Assembly: GCA_025201765.1 (NCBI GenBank)
Contig: MU623385.1
Coordinates: forward strand, 124,001-188,000
Reading direction: 5' to 3'
Source of the DNA: Daldinia sp. FL1419
Taxonomy: Eukaryota > Ascomycota > Sordariomycetes > Xylariales > Hypoxylaceae
DNA length: 64,000 nt
In this document: piece by piece, positions 1 through 11,511 of the stretch
How positions within the stretch are numbered: the first letter of the stretch is position 1
Layout: each line of letters starts with the position of its first letter
Position numbers and translations under genes: made by a program
The notes under the pieces: model-generated
Told to the model about the DNA's origin: nothing
What the model saw: the letters and a program-made list of their open reading frames with translations, nothing else
Database searches by the model: none

Positions 1-549
1 CCTATCTTACCTAATGTAACCTTGGGTTGACTTTTCGAGCGACTAAAATAAGCACCCCCTAAGCTATCCCTAAGCAACCCCAAGCAACCCCAAGCATTCC
101 CCCAAAACGCCCCCCCTCGACCCGACTTAGAAGAGCTGGATTTCAAAATGATTGCAAATCTCTCTTAATTGCAACTTCGCTATTTGTTAAAACATTTTCT
201 ATTTGCTAACTGCAGTGTTTAAATACCCTCATCCTCTGGGTTGCTCACTCGAACCAACCCCATCGTAAAGGTTTAATCAGCCGTGGTTCACCGGGTTCAT
301 CTGTCCATTCCCGACTCATATTGATAACTACCTAACCTTAGGTTAGTTAGGTTAAACCGGTAACTAATCTAAACTAAATCGAAGAATATATCCAAGATAT
401 CGACACATCACATTCTAATTGCAATGTCGCCGACCGTCTACGTCCGTGTATTCCTACTAAGATGAATCTGGTAGCAACAGCACCAATAACATCGAGAATA
501 GCAGACCAGCGGCCATGTCTCGTGCTCATCATAGATCGCATCATCCACA
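1..549. other. Upstream intergenic region of the BTB gene, with a short tandem repeat
   Basis: No coding region is seen. At about 72-101 a 10-bp unit of the form AAGCAACCCC is repeated about three times. The rest is AT-rich 5' flank ending at the start codon of the BTB protein. A TAACCTTAGGTTAGTTAGG palindromic stretch lies near 333-352. Confidence 0.5.
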
Positions 550-2243
550 ATGAACACGTCTAATCATTCTAGTGAGACCAACAAGGGTCGCGACATGTTT
601 CTGCTTCCTCCATCAGATCCGGAACTAATTTCAAAAATCCCAAGAATCCTTCCCCATGAACGCGTTTTCCCCATCCAGATAGGAACCGAATTGTTCAAAC
701 TCTCCGGAGCCTCTCTTTCTTCTGATGGTGCGTGAGAAAAGCAGCCCTTACTCTCCTCCCTTTGCCTTGGACTCCTATTTAGGCGCATGATGTCAGCCGT
801 ATTCTTGACACCTGCAGCTACATTTCCAGAGTGAATCTCATCTTTAGCAGCTTGTACGGTGGGCGCGCGTCGCACTCCAAAACACCTTGCTGACCCAGCT
901 ATCTAGCTCCGTCTTATTTCTCGCGGTATTTTCAGTGCCAAGTTGCGAGAGCTGAAGAAGCCGGCGAAGACATATCAACCGCAATACGGACCCTTTATAT
1001 AGATCGGGATCCTGTTACCTTTAGAGACATTTCTCTTCATTTACAAGGCTACCATGTCACCCCACGTGATGGGACGCACTTCGTGCGCCTCTTCGCCGAC
1101 GCTCAGTTCTATACCCTGCCTAAGCTGATGTCGCGGCTCTACGAAGAGTCAATCTTCATTTCTATAGGCCACCGTGAATTCCAAATCCCGCGCGATATAT
1201 TTAGCGGCCCTGGAAATTCGCCCAATTTCTTTTCTTTGGGCTTTGGCGTTTTCTTCTCGTCCCGCGACGAGATATTTCCTGGACTGGATAAGGAAAACCT
1301 AATTCGCCCACCTTCTATTATGCCACCGTGTGTGCCAAACCGGTCTGCTGATATTTTTTACGAATTACTACACCTTTTGCGAGGATATCCGGTTCATATA
1401 CGCGACGAGGAACATCGGGCCTCGTTATTACGCGACTGTCGCTACTTCAACTTTAAGGGCCTAGAACAGAAATTAATCCCGCATCATATAAACTACAACC
1501 TAGCCCGGCGCCGACACGAAATTACTCTTAGACTCGAAGATCTTCTAAAATCGGGAATTTCAATTGCTAGCGACGTTGTGACGCCAAGTGGTACTGGTGA
1601 ATCCGTCTCGGGGTGGGTTAATTACATGCGGCCGTACGAAGATGACAAGCAGCATGAGCTCATCCTAGAAATCGGAGGCGAGAATACAAAGTTGCATTTA
1701 AACATCATGCGAGCAGAGTTCTTCGGCCAGATAAAAGTCCGTGTAGCAAGGCTTTTCGAGGTGATTGCGACAAAGCTTAACCTCCCTCCAACAACCCAAC
1801 CCTTGGGATTGTTAATGGCATCGGGCGGAGCCAGCAGCCAGCCAGCGACGCCGGGAAATACCCCGTTAAGCGAGGACCTTGTTCGAGTAGTAATCGAGCC
1901 CGATACTCATATAATCCTCGACGGTAAAACATATAACTTTACAGATAATGACGAGATGGCTACTGCTATGTCTACATCATCGTCAATGGGCCACGGCGGT
2001 GGGCAAGACTCACCACTTTCAAGTGTAGGTGGATATTTCGGACCCGCGAGGAAAAGAAGGCGCATAGACCTATCAAGCCATACGGCAGATGAGTGGATAG
2101 TCCGCACGGGGCAGTGGAGGCTTCGGATACAAGGCTCGAGGAACGGGAAGAGCGCGATCGAATGCGTTCTCGTAGCCGTCAAGCTGGATGCCTACAGCAC
2201 CGAACAAGCGAGGAACGCCCAGCGAGGGTTTTTAAAAGGCTGA
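550..2243 (+). CDS. Protein with two tandem BTB/POZ (T1-like) modules
   Basis: Two exons, 550-727 and 907-2243, encode 504 residues. The intron (728-906) begins GTGCGTGAG, has a GCTGAC branch site, ends CTAG and keeps frame across a split GCT codon. Residues about 38-145 read as a BTB/T1 fold (HERVFPIQIGTELFKLSGASL, then DRDPVTFRDISLHLQGY, then FADAQFYTLPKLMSRL). Residues about 145-235 repeat the pattern (ISIGHREFQIPRDIF, then DIFYELLHLLRGY, then DCRYFNFKGLEQKLI). A basic stretch ARKRRRID lies near residue 441 and could be a nuclear localisation signal. Family members are usually protein-interaction or oligomerisation adaptors. The partner and pathway cannot be read from the sequence. The first in-frame ATG opens exon 1. 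Confidence 0.8.
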
Positions 2244-3292
2244 TAATATGACGACGACCTCGAGGATTAATGTACGCTGCGATGGATGTATTTTTGTCCG
2301 CCAAATCTGCGCTGTACCAATTGTTAACATGTTTATGTATCTATATGACAAGATCTTTAAAGCTATCATATTGTTATCAACAGCATTTTAACAAATAGCC
2401 ATGAGGCAAAAGATTCAGGAGAAGAAGTGCCCGAGTGAGTTGATTAATACCACAAGTAACTACCTAGGTACCCTATGTTTTTTTTAATCGGGACATTCAG
2501 GTAAAATCTAATATATATGCCAGCATATTAACATACCTGTCAACAGTGTAATCCAATTTGACTTGCGTATACTCCCACGACGGCGCATAGATGCGTGCCG
2601 AAGCGATCCTCGGAGTGATCCACGGAACCGGTAACGAGTGAGTAGGTATAGATCTAAATATAAACTAATAAACAATTTAGACTTGTACTTTGGTGCTTTG
2701 GATCACACTATGTGGATTGAGATTATAGATATTCTCATTCTGCGTAACCAGTCCTTAGTCTATATACTTTCGGAGCATCATGACATCACCGAATCGGTCT
2801 ATGAAGCAATACACACTTCATGATATCTATCAACGATACCCTCACCTACTTTACCTTGGGTAATATACCGGGACTTTAGCCAGGAAAAATCTACATATAA
2901 AATAGACCTACATATGTATGTATAGGAAAATAGAATTAACTATTTTAAGCATAGTTATAGAAGGGTCTCATTCGTAACATCGGCCAATCAAAGCGATTCA
3001 AAATTCTATACCTTGGAATTATTCCAATTTTGGAATTGCAACCATTCCGCAAACCCCCCAAGTCCCCGCTACGGTACATGACAGGATTTATTAAGAATGC
3101 AAACTTGTTGCTTCTTATAAGCTAACAATAACAATTAAACCAAAAAAAAAAGAGCCGGGCTTACTCACCCAACATCGTTTCGCTCATGTGAACAACATAG
3201 GGGGTTGCACTACCGACGGCTACCCTTTATTCTTCCGCCCCTTATCGCAATGAACGGCGTCGAGCAAGTTCTATATCCTAGCATCGATCATT
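2244..3292. other. Intergenic region between BTB gene and transporter
   Basis: About 1 kb without a supportable gene. The only open frames are short (61 codons at 2638-2823) and resemble no family. It contains AT-rich stretches and, at 3139-3149, an A-run about 150 bp before the transporter start codon. It presumably holds the 3' end of the BTB transcript and the transporter promoter. Confidence 0.5.
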
Positions 3293-3975
3293 ATGGCACC
3301 AGGAAAAGTCGGGTTTCGCGATCGCATCGCCCATTTCACGTGGGCGAATTTCGCCTGCACGCAATCAACAGGCGGCGTGGCGGTTCTGCTGTCCATGACA
3401 CCGCACCAGTTCCACGGGTTGCAAACCGCGGGCGTGGTGGTCTTCATCTTGAACATTGTGCTCTTCCTCCTCTTCACCGGCGCCATCCTCGCACGCTTCG
3501 TATTGCACCCCCACATGCTAAAGCGCTCCTTCACGAACCCCCCGGAATCCTTCTTCTTCGGCTCGTTCCTGCTGTCCTTCGCCACGGCCATCATCTGCGC
3601 CCAGCGCTTCGGCGTGCCGCACGCCGGCGCCTGGCTCGTCGCTGCCATCCGCGTCTTGTTCTGGGTGTACGCGGCCGGCTCGCTGGCCTACACCTCGACG
3701 ATTTGGGTCGTTGCCGCGGCGAAATCACACTTGAACCCCCTCCAGATTAGCCCCGCGGCGTTTTTGATGGTCTTTAATACCATGCTCACCGGCACTATTG
3801 CCGGGACCATCGCCCAGACCCAGCCGCCGCCGCAGAGGGTGCCGATTCTCGTGGCGGGCGTGGCGTTTCAGGGGCTCGGGTGGCTCGTCTGTTCGATCCT
3901 GCTGCCGTGGTTCGTGGGTAGTCTGTTGCAGAACGGCCTGGGGAAGCCGGATTTGAGGCCCGGGCTGTTTATGCC
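3293..3975 (+). pseudogene. 5' part of a TDT-family (SSU1/Mae1-like) transporter, interrupted by a retrotransposon
   Basis: Open frame of 227 codons plus two bases, starting at an ATG followed by a TDT-type amino end (HFTWANFACTQSTGGVAVLLSM). Six hydrophobic segments are visible, for example VVVFILNIVLFLLFTGAIL and SFFFGSFLLSFATAIICA. The tellurite-resistance/dicarboxylate transporter family contains sulfite efflux pumps (SSU1) and malate permeases (Mae1) of the plasma membrane, usually with ten spans. Here the frame runs straight into the Copia LTR after the codon Met-227 and two bases of the next codon. The other four spans are found 7.7 kb away at 11660-12116. Removing the element and one copy of the 5-bp duplication gives a 1140-nt open frame (379 residues) with no frameshift. 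The substrate cannot be decided. As arranged, the locus should be non-functional. Confidence 0.9.
3971..3975 (+). repeat. Target site duplication ATGCC, left copy
   Basis: ATGCC immediately precedes the left LTR (TGTTGGAAT...). The same five bases immediately follow the right LTR at 11655-11659. A 5-bp duplication is usual for Ty1/Copia integrases and shows insertion by transposition, not rearrangement. Confidence 0.93.
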
Positions 3976-4118
3976 TGTTGGAATGTGTGTGGCTGGTATA
4001 TAGGGATATAATATGCCCCATATTTGTGATTTTATATATTATAAATATACCTATTTATTCTTTAAAAAAAATTTAACAATATAAGTAATTTATTTTATAT
4101 ATACATTTTATTTTAATA
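3976..4118 (+). repeat. Left LTR of the Copia element (143 bp)
   Basis: Starts TGTTGGAATGTG and ends ATTTTAATA, where RIP has changed the expected terminal CAACA to TAATA. It aligns over its whole length with 11512-11654 without gaps. About 25 of 143 positions differ, all C/T or G/A. Confidence 0.93.
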
Positions 4119-4129
4119 GGTTATGAACC
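4119..4129 (+). other. Primer-binding site, half-tRNA initiator-Met type
   Basis: GGTTATGAACC directly follows the left LTR. Initiator-Met tRNA carries GGGCUCAUAACCC around its anticodon, whose complement contains GGTTATGAGCC. The site matches except for one G-to-A change, itself RIP-like. Priming from an internally cleaved iMet-tRNA is a known feature of Drosophila copia and many Copia elements. The assignment rests on this match and the position, not on experiment. Confidence 0.75.
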
Positions 4130-5769
4130 TAAAAATTTAATTAAAAATTAATTTATTTTAATTAAATATATTATTTAATTCTATATTTAATATTTTATTT
4201 ATAGGACATATTTAATCTAAACTATAGCAACTTTTATTATACATTTGAATAAAAGGAATAAAAAAATAGAGATAAAAAGGAATTTTAAAATATTAAAATT
4301 CAAGAAACATTAAAGATTAAAAACTATAATAAAAAATTTTTTATTCTTTATAATTATCTCTAATATTAAAATACTAATTTAACCTCCTACAAAACTATTA
4401 TTATATTAAGGTATATATTAATTAACAATAATTTTAAATTTTATTTTATTATTTTAAAATATATATTATAATATTATTAAAATTTTTAAAATATAAAATA
4501 ATAATTTTGGTAATATTATAAATTATTATTTAATTATTTAAATAATATATTTTAAGAATAATATTATAAAATAAATAAATAAAATAATGGTAAAATATAA
4601 TTTAAAAAAATGATTATTATAAAAGATATTATTTCTTAGATATTTAAATGAAGATAATTTTTTATATTTAATTTAAAAATTAAAGTAATTGTAAGTTAAA
4701 GATTTTATAAAAAACAATTACCCTAAAAACCCTGATTATTTATTATTAATAATATTATTAGAATTATTTTTATTAAACATTGGTGATGTATCACTAGTAC
4801 TTTTCTTAAATAACCTAAATATAAATTATTTTAATTTTGAAATTATTATTTTATAAAATTTATTATAATATTTTAATATTTTATTTAAAATATTTATTTT
4901 AAATTTATTAGATAAAGATTTAGATATTAATTTAATAATAATCCTAAATTAAATTACATATTTTACAATTATATTAAATTAGGTATTTAAACTATTTAAT
5001 TTATTAATTATAATAATAAAACAATTTTATTGAGGTAAATTAATAGGGATTTTTAAAATATTACAAGATCTTTTTTAATATCTTACCAATAACCTTAAAA
5101 ATGAAGATGGATATTATAGCCTTGAATAATATTATTAAATTAAAATTAATAAATAAATAACTAACATTTAAAAAAGATATACCTAATTATTTAATAATAT
5201 AAAGATATAAAAAAATATTCCTAGGAGGTATTAATGAAATAACCTTGATGATGGAAGTAAAAAGAACCTTTAAAAGTTTTTTATTAATTAAATAATATAA
5301 AGAAATTAAATTTTAACAAAATCAATAAAATAAAGTATATGGGTATATAAAGTATTGTTTAAAAAAGAATTTTAAGAATATAATAATTAGTAAAAATATT
5401 ATAACCAAATTTTAAAAAGCCTTTAAGAAAGAATATAAATTATAAAAGAATGTAATATTCCAAAACTTAACATTTAAATAAGATATTATTTTATTAAATT
5501 CCAAAAAATTAATTATAATATTATTATTAAAATTATAATAATTTTAAATCAATTTTAAAGAATTAAATTAAATTTACACAATTAACAAATTTTATTTAAT
5601 TAATAAATTCTTTAATATTTTAAAAAATAATTATAATATATTTTTCATCATATTTTTTTAAAATTATAATATTATTCCTTTATAAAATAATATTAATTAA
5701 ATTATTAAAATTATTATTAATATTAATAATATTATTAAATTATTTATTTATTTATTTATTATTTATTAC
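4130..5769 (+). other. RIP-mutated 5' internal part of the element (probable gag region)
   Basis: About 1.6 kb of almost pure A/T sequence between the primer-binding site and the unmutated island. Stops occur in every frame and no domain can be read. By position it should hold gag. It is annotated only from its place in the element. Confidence 0.5.
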
Positions 5770-6140
5770 TACCCCGATTTACCTAGAATATATTACAGGT
5801 ATCCGGTCCATCTTTTGGTATTTGTTCCGGGTAGGAACCGTGTTCCGGAGAAAACCTACCCGCCGCCTATCCGAATAAACTACGTTGCCATAACTTTAGC
5901 TTCACTTTCTATTCCTATTAGAACTCACCCTCCAATAAAAATAATCAGACCTTAATATGGAAAAACCTTTTAAGCGTTACAATACCAATTACATAAAATA
6001 ATGTGGCAGCAGCCCAAATGTGGGGCGACGACGAAATCCAAAATAGCTTCATTGTTTTCTTCAATAAACAACAAAAGCGTTGCTGCATCGCAAAAAAGTT
6101 ATTCCGGGGAAGGGCCGGGATGTATGCGGTCTGTACAGGG

Positions 6141-6179
6141 TATAAATATATGTAAATAACTTCACATCTCTATAAAAAG
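6141..6179 (+). promoter_or_regulatory. TATA-like elements upstream of the island ORF
   Basis: TATAAATA at 6141-6148 and TATAAAAAG at 6171-6179 lie 104 and 74 bases before the ATG at 6245. A pyrimidine/CA-rich leader (CATCACACATTC, CAACCCTCTTTTCAACACC) separates them from the ATG, as in many fungal promoters. This is inference from motif and spacing only. Confidence 0.4.
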
Positions 6180-6244
6180 CCATCACACATTCTTACTTTT
6201 ACAACCCTCTTTTCAACACCACGATATTATATTTGCTCTCCAAA

Positions 6245-7067
6245 ATGGTTCAAAACGGTGCTACCGACCCGTGGTCCTTCCCAGCTAACCTCAATCCTCC
6301 TTATATGCCTTGCTTGCGCTCTGCGATACTACAATATAATACCACCATACCCGTCGCGTTCACAGTCCAGTACCACCTCGAAAAACCCACTTCACTTTCA
6401 TATATACACTACATCAAACAAAAAAAAACTTACATATCCGTAAGTGCTCCATTATCTCTCCAATATCATCCCATTACTAACCCTCCTTAAGTATTTTAAT
6501 CCCCTCGCTAGAAACTATCACAACGTCCTAGACCTAATGCAATACTTCAATATCGTATTGCACTGGGACTACAATCCCGGTACGGCTACACGTCATAAAG
6601 ACAACTTACTCGCCGAAGACGGGGAACCGCACGAAGAGCGTGGTTACGCCTTTCCGACGCAATTCCGGGAATCAATTACTGAGACTTTGCTGCAACTTCT
6701 CCAAGGTTTTCAGGCCCTCAAAAAACTTATTAAAAAATCGTCAATAATATCTAACAACTATTCTTATCATGCTCAATCCCTTACTCGCCAGGTCCACAAC
6801 TCTCGTACGTTCCAGCAGTCTCGGGAAAACTATTTGTTTCAGCGTTACCGACGCCGTGATTATCCTGCGGTGCGACCCCGTTCCGTATCCGTTCCGCCTA
6901 TGCTTGCTAACTGCGATATAGGGTTTACGGGGGAATCAGCTCTGGAGGGAGGCGCATATGTGTCGCCTCATCCCCGGCGATCCGCATTATCCCCATATGC
7001 TGTTGTTGCGGCGATCTTTCACTCAGGAGGTTCAATTGGCATTGAACGCTCTGCCATTCCCCGATGA
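6245..7067 (+). CDS. Unrecognised two-exon ORF in the unmutated island
   Basis: Proposed exons 6245-6439 and 6492-7067 give 256 residues. The 52-bp intron starts GTAAGTG, has a perfect TTACTAAC branch motif and ends TTAAG; splicing keeps frame. The protein begins MVQNGATDPWSFPANL, has a central part rich in Q, S and N, and a basic Arg-rich part (FQRYRRRDYPAVRPR). No family is recognised. A second open frame overlaps its 3' end (6958-7194) and could be the true carboxyl end through another intron or a frameshift. It may be captured host coding sequence, part of an unusual gag, or non-coding. The good splice signals argue that it was transcribed at some time. Confidence 0.4.
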
Positions 7068-7190
7068 CGGTCCGCTGCAGATCCTCAGCGACTTCCCGGT
7101 GTACCCAGGCTCAAGCCCTGACGAGCACGACCCTCCCTTCGAGAACGCACTCGCCCTCGCTCAGGACTCCCTGGTTATTATTAAATTAAT

Positions 7191-8379
7191 TTAATAAGAA
7201 AAATAAACCTAAAAATTTAGAAATAGGGATAATAAAATAGTTTTAATTAGTTACTTTAATAAGGATAAAAAGTGTAAAAAAAAATTAAATCTTATATATA
7301 TTTATTATATAATTATAAAATATTATATTATAACCTATAATTCTACCAAATACTTCTAAAAATATTTAAAATTATAATTATAAAATTAATAAGGTAATAT
7401 AAAAAATAAATCTAAAAAGGTTAAAAGAAAAAAGGAAGAATTTATTATTATAATATTAATTTATAAAGATTTTTAGAACATATTAAAATTTATAATTATT
7501 ATAACATTTATAATATTTAGCAATATTATAGTTAAGATATTAATAAATTTATTAAAATTGAATATTTTATTTAAACTTTTTTAGGAATATTTATTTGAGA
7601 AATTGAAACATAATATATTAAATGAGGTATAAGATAATTAAATATAGGGTATATTAATAAGATTATTAATTTTTATAATTATCCCTATATTGGATTACAT
7701 ACTTATTAACTTATTTATAATAAGGATATTAAAAACTTTAGGATTTATAATTATAAATAAACTTAAAATTAAAAAATTAATAATTAAATTTAAAAAGGTG
7801 ATTATAATTAATAATAATTATAATTAAATTAATTATTATAATAAAATATTATTTATTAATTTATATCTATATAAAGGATTACATATTTATAATATTAATA
7901 AAAAAATTATTATATTTAAATTCCAAGGTATTATAATAATTAAAATTATTATAAATAAGAATTTTGAAATAATTAAAATTTTAAATATTATATATTACCT
8001 TAATTTGGTTTATAACCTTATTTTGGTATTATAATTAATTTATAAGGGTATTAAATTTTTATTTTAATAAGATTTGATTTATGGAACTAAGGGTGAAAAA
8101 GTATTTTTAATTATAATTAAAATAAGTGATTTATATATAATTAATTAAAAAGATAATTATTTTAATATAATAGGTTTTAATATGGTTCTTTATTTTTATT
8201 TTATATTTAACCTTTTATTCAAAATGTGGTATAAAAGATTAAGATATTTTAATAATTAAAACCTTAAGAAGTTAATAGAAATATCTATAAATATAAAATC
8301 TTTAAAAAAATATTATTTATATAAAATTTATATAAAAAATAAAATAAATAAAATATTTTATAAGGGATTTTTAAAGAAA
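7191..8379 (+). pseudogene. RIP-degraded protease / pre-integrase part of Copia pol
   Basis: A/T-rich sequence with many stops. Reading through them near 7960-8110 gives a pattern like the Copia segment before the integrase zinc finger: a run resembling LNVLYVPGLVYNLISV, then LIYGTKGEKVFLI (from about 8071). The protease active site could not be placed with confidence. Confidence 0.5.
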
Positions 8380-8850
8380 GATATTTATAAATTAAAATTA
8401 TTATATTTAAATAAAATTAATATACTTATAGATACCCAAGGTATTAACAATTATAAAGATTGGTTAATAATAATTTATAATTTCTTATATATAATTTAAG
8501 TTATTTTATTTAAAAATTTAAAAGATTGATTATAAGCCTTTAAGGATTTCCTTAAAAAATAGGAAAAATTTGAATAATAATATTATATAATTACCTTAAA
8601 TATTTTAAACATATATATTAGTAATGAATTTAAATGTTTTTATTAATAAAAAAATATAATAATTAAATATATAATTATAGGATAATCTTAATTAAGAAAT
8701 TTTATTAAAAATATTATTAATAAATTTAAGATTAAAATAAGGATTATTTTTATATAAGTTAAAAAGAATGAAATATTAAATAAATATTAATTAATTATTA
8801 TATAAACAACTTTATATATTATAAATAAATTATTTTATAATATTTTAAAT
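8380..8850 (+). pseudogene. RIP-degraded Copia integrase core relic
   Basis: On the + strand, reading through stops gives a tract resembling the rve core: a Trp-Leu-Ile-Ile segment followed by Asn-Phe, then VILFKNLKD, AFKDFLKK, then SNEFKCF where a DNG..F motif is expected. Position between protease and reverse transcriptase fits the Ty1/Copia gene order. The catalytic D,D,E triad cannot be confirmed after RIP. Confidence 0.5.
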
Positions 8851-9779
8851 AAAATCTTATATAAGATTTAATATGAAAATGTATTAGATTTAGTATATAT
8901 GGTTATCTTAGGTTTAGATGGATATTATTTGAAAAATTAGAAAACCAATATATTCTAAGAGAAGACCATAGTTTATAAGATATTAGGCTATATAAGTAAC
9001 AATATATATATTTATAAAATACTTTTAATAAATAAAAATAAAATAATTAATATTAATAATATAATATTTAAAAAAAAATATTTATATATATTAATAAATA
9101 AATCTATAATTTTAGAAAAATATATAAAATCTAAATTAATATTATTATTATTGTTATATATATATGTAAGAAATAATGATATTATCTGGGAACTACTTAA
9201 GAATTAACTTATATTAAAATTGGTTCCAGGTTAAATAAGCCTTAATTTATTATTTATATTTAAAAAACCTAATAATATATTATAAAATAACCAATTAAAA
9301 AATCTTATATTTTTAAAAGAATTAAGTATATAATTAGATACATTTATGTAAAAGTAACCTTTTAGATTATACATGGGTAATCCTTTATAGGAACCCTTTA
9401 AATATAAATTTAAACAAATAATATTATAATTATTATTATATAAATACTAATTTAAGGTAAATCTAATTTTTATATATACCATATATTTAATTAATGCCAT
9501 AATCACTATTATAAAATTTGAACCTAAATTATATTAAAAGGTTAAATATAATCTTAAATAATTTAAGTGGTGTAAGGTTATAAATATTAAATATCAATTA
9601 TTAGTGAATAATTATATATAAAAATTCTACAATTTATTAACAAAATAAAAATTATTTTTAAATAAATAGATTTATAAAATAAAAAGAGGTTTTAATGGGG
9701 AAATTATTTAATATAAAGTTAGATAGGTTATATAAAATTTTAAATAAATTAAAAGGTTAAATTATATTAATATCTTTAT

Positions 9780-10310
9780 TTTAATTATTAAATTTATAAA
9801 TTATAAGGTAATCTTTATTATAATAATTGTTTTGGATTTAAAAATTAAATAAATAAATATGGTTATAATATTCTTATATAAAAATATTAATAAAAATATA
9901 TATATTAAATAATCTTTTAAGTTTAATAATAGAATAAATAAATATTATAAATTTAAAAAAGTTTTATATGACTTTAAATAAATATTAAGGGTATAGTATT
10001 AGATATTATTAGTATATTTATTTATTTTAAATTTTAAAATGTTAGATTTAAATGTGGATATATTTATAAAAGGTTATAATTATATAATAATCTATATTAA
10101 TAATTTATTGATTATAAAGCCTTTTAAAATCAAAATTAATAAAATTAAAGTTAAATTTATTGAAAAATTTAAGATAATTAATTTAAATCCTTGTTTATAT
10201 TATTTAAGAATGGTTATTAAAAGGGATTATTTTAATAAGATTATAAAGTTTAATTAGAAAGTATATTTGGAAAAGATTATAAAAGATTTTGGTTAATAAG
10301 AATTTAATCC
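9780..10310 (+). pseudogene. RIP-degraded Copia reverse transcriptase (RVT_2) relic
   Basis: Reading through TAA/TAG codons gives the Copia RT series: INMVIIFLYKNINKNIYIK (for DVxTAFLYGxxxExVYxxQP), KKVLYDFK-ILRV-Y (for KALYGLKQxPRxWY), then IIIYINNLLII at about 10080-10115 where YVDDLLI is expected, and YYLRMVIKRD. The two catalytic aspartates read as Asn, and Gly, Gln and Trp codons read as Asp, stop and stop; all are explained by C-to-T or G-to-A changes. Only one piece (10039-10257) remains open. It cannot encode an active enzyme. Confidence 0.85.
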
Positions 10311-10389
10311 TATAATTATCTTAATTAATGTATTAAAAATTGTAGAACTTTTAAATGATTATATTATATTAGTTAAGGATATCAAATAA

Positions 10390-10520
10390 TATGTATAAGC
10401 CATAAGATATTTAATATATGTTATAATAGGTATTAGATTAGATATAGTATATATTGTTTTATATTTAAACCATTATATGAAAAATTTTATTATAATATAT
10501 TTAATAATAATAAAAAAATT
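10390..10520 (+). pseudogene. RIP-degraded start of Copia RNase H region
   Basis: The frame gives AIRYLIYVIIGIRLDIVYIV followed by a YLNHYM-like motif, matching the well-conserved Copia segment A-x-G-x-L-x-Y-x-x-x-x-T-R-P-D-I that opens the RNase H part. Downstream sequence to the right LTR is too altered to read. Confidence 0.7.
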
Positions 10521-11511
10521 TTTTAAATATTTTAAAAACATTTTAATTTATAAATTTATATATTAAAAAAATTTAAATAATCTTACAAGATGGATAGATA
10601 TTAATTTCATAAAATGTATATAATTTAAATAATTAATTTTAAGATATATTTTTAATATTAATAATAAGGTTATTAGTTGGTTATTGAAAAGATAATTTAT
10701 TATAATTATATTAATATATAAATTTAAATTTAGAAATATAGCAAATATCATAAAAAAAACCATATGGTTATATTATTTATTAATGAAATTAACGGTGGTA
10801 TAAGATTAAATTATTATTATAATCATTTTTGGGGATAATTAAGGAGTATTAATATTAATTAAAAATTTTTAATTTTATATATATATTAAATATATTAAAA
10901 TGGATATATATTTTTTTTAAAAAAAATAATAATTTGGAAAAGTTGATTTTGTATATACTTTTATTTAATAATAAATAATTAATAATTTTATTAAATTATT
11001 ACCTAAAAATATATTTATTAGGTTTAAAGATATTTTAGGATTTTAATTATAAAACAAGTAAAAGATTTTAAGAAAAAGATATTTTATAATTAATAAAAAT
11101 TTTAATATAGGGTAATTTCCGATAAGTATAGATTAAAAATTTTGGATTTGAATTAAATTTAATTCTTAAATGTGATTGAAAATATTTTTATATATATTAT
11201 TAAAAATTTTAAAAGGTAATATATTTTTTATATTATATAAAAAAAAAAAAAGAGGGAAAAATTTCTTATATATATATATATATTAATTAATGAGGGTTAA
11301 AACATAATATAATATAAATATATTATATAATAAGAAATATTTAATTTAAATGATTAGGAAAGGAGGGGTTAAAAGACTTACCTTATAAAAATTTTAATAA
11401 GGATTTATTCCTATTAATAATATATTTCAAATTTTAAGAAATATAAAGATATAAATAAAGTTAAATTAAGAAAATATTTAAGATTAGTTATAGATATGGT
11501 TTGAGTAGGAA
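10521..11511 (+). other. RIP-degraded 3' internal part of the element
   Basis: About 1 kb of A/T-rich sequence that should carry the rest of RNase H and the polypurine tract. The last bases before the right LTR (GAGTAGGAA) are purine-rich and could be the remains of the tract. No ORF is supportable. Confidence 0.5.

Larger units (their letters stand above)
5770..7190 (+). other. Unmutated, GC-richer island nested in the RIP-degraded retrotransposon
   Basis: Base composition changes abruptly from nearly pure A/T to roughly balanced near 5770 (ACCCCGATTTACC) and back near 7190 (GACTCCCTGGTTATT). RIP acts on sequences present more than once, so an intact stretch suggests DNA unique to this copy: a nested insertion, captured host DNA, or an odd internal module. 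No terminal repeats or convincing target duplication can be assigned, because the flanks are low-complexity TTATTA. It contains TATA-like motifs, a CA-rich leader, an ATG at 6245 and a good intron. The frame at its right end continues into the A/T sequence for a few codons before TAA. Confidence 0.7.

Noticed and set aside
10039..10257. 72-codon open frame in the A/T-rich region as a separate gene
   Set aside because: It is the surviving open piece of the degraded Copia reverse transcriptase: it reads IIIYINNLLII in place of YVDDLLI, and the frame continues on both sides through stops.
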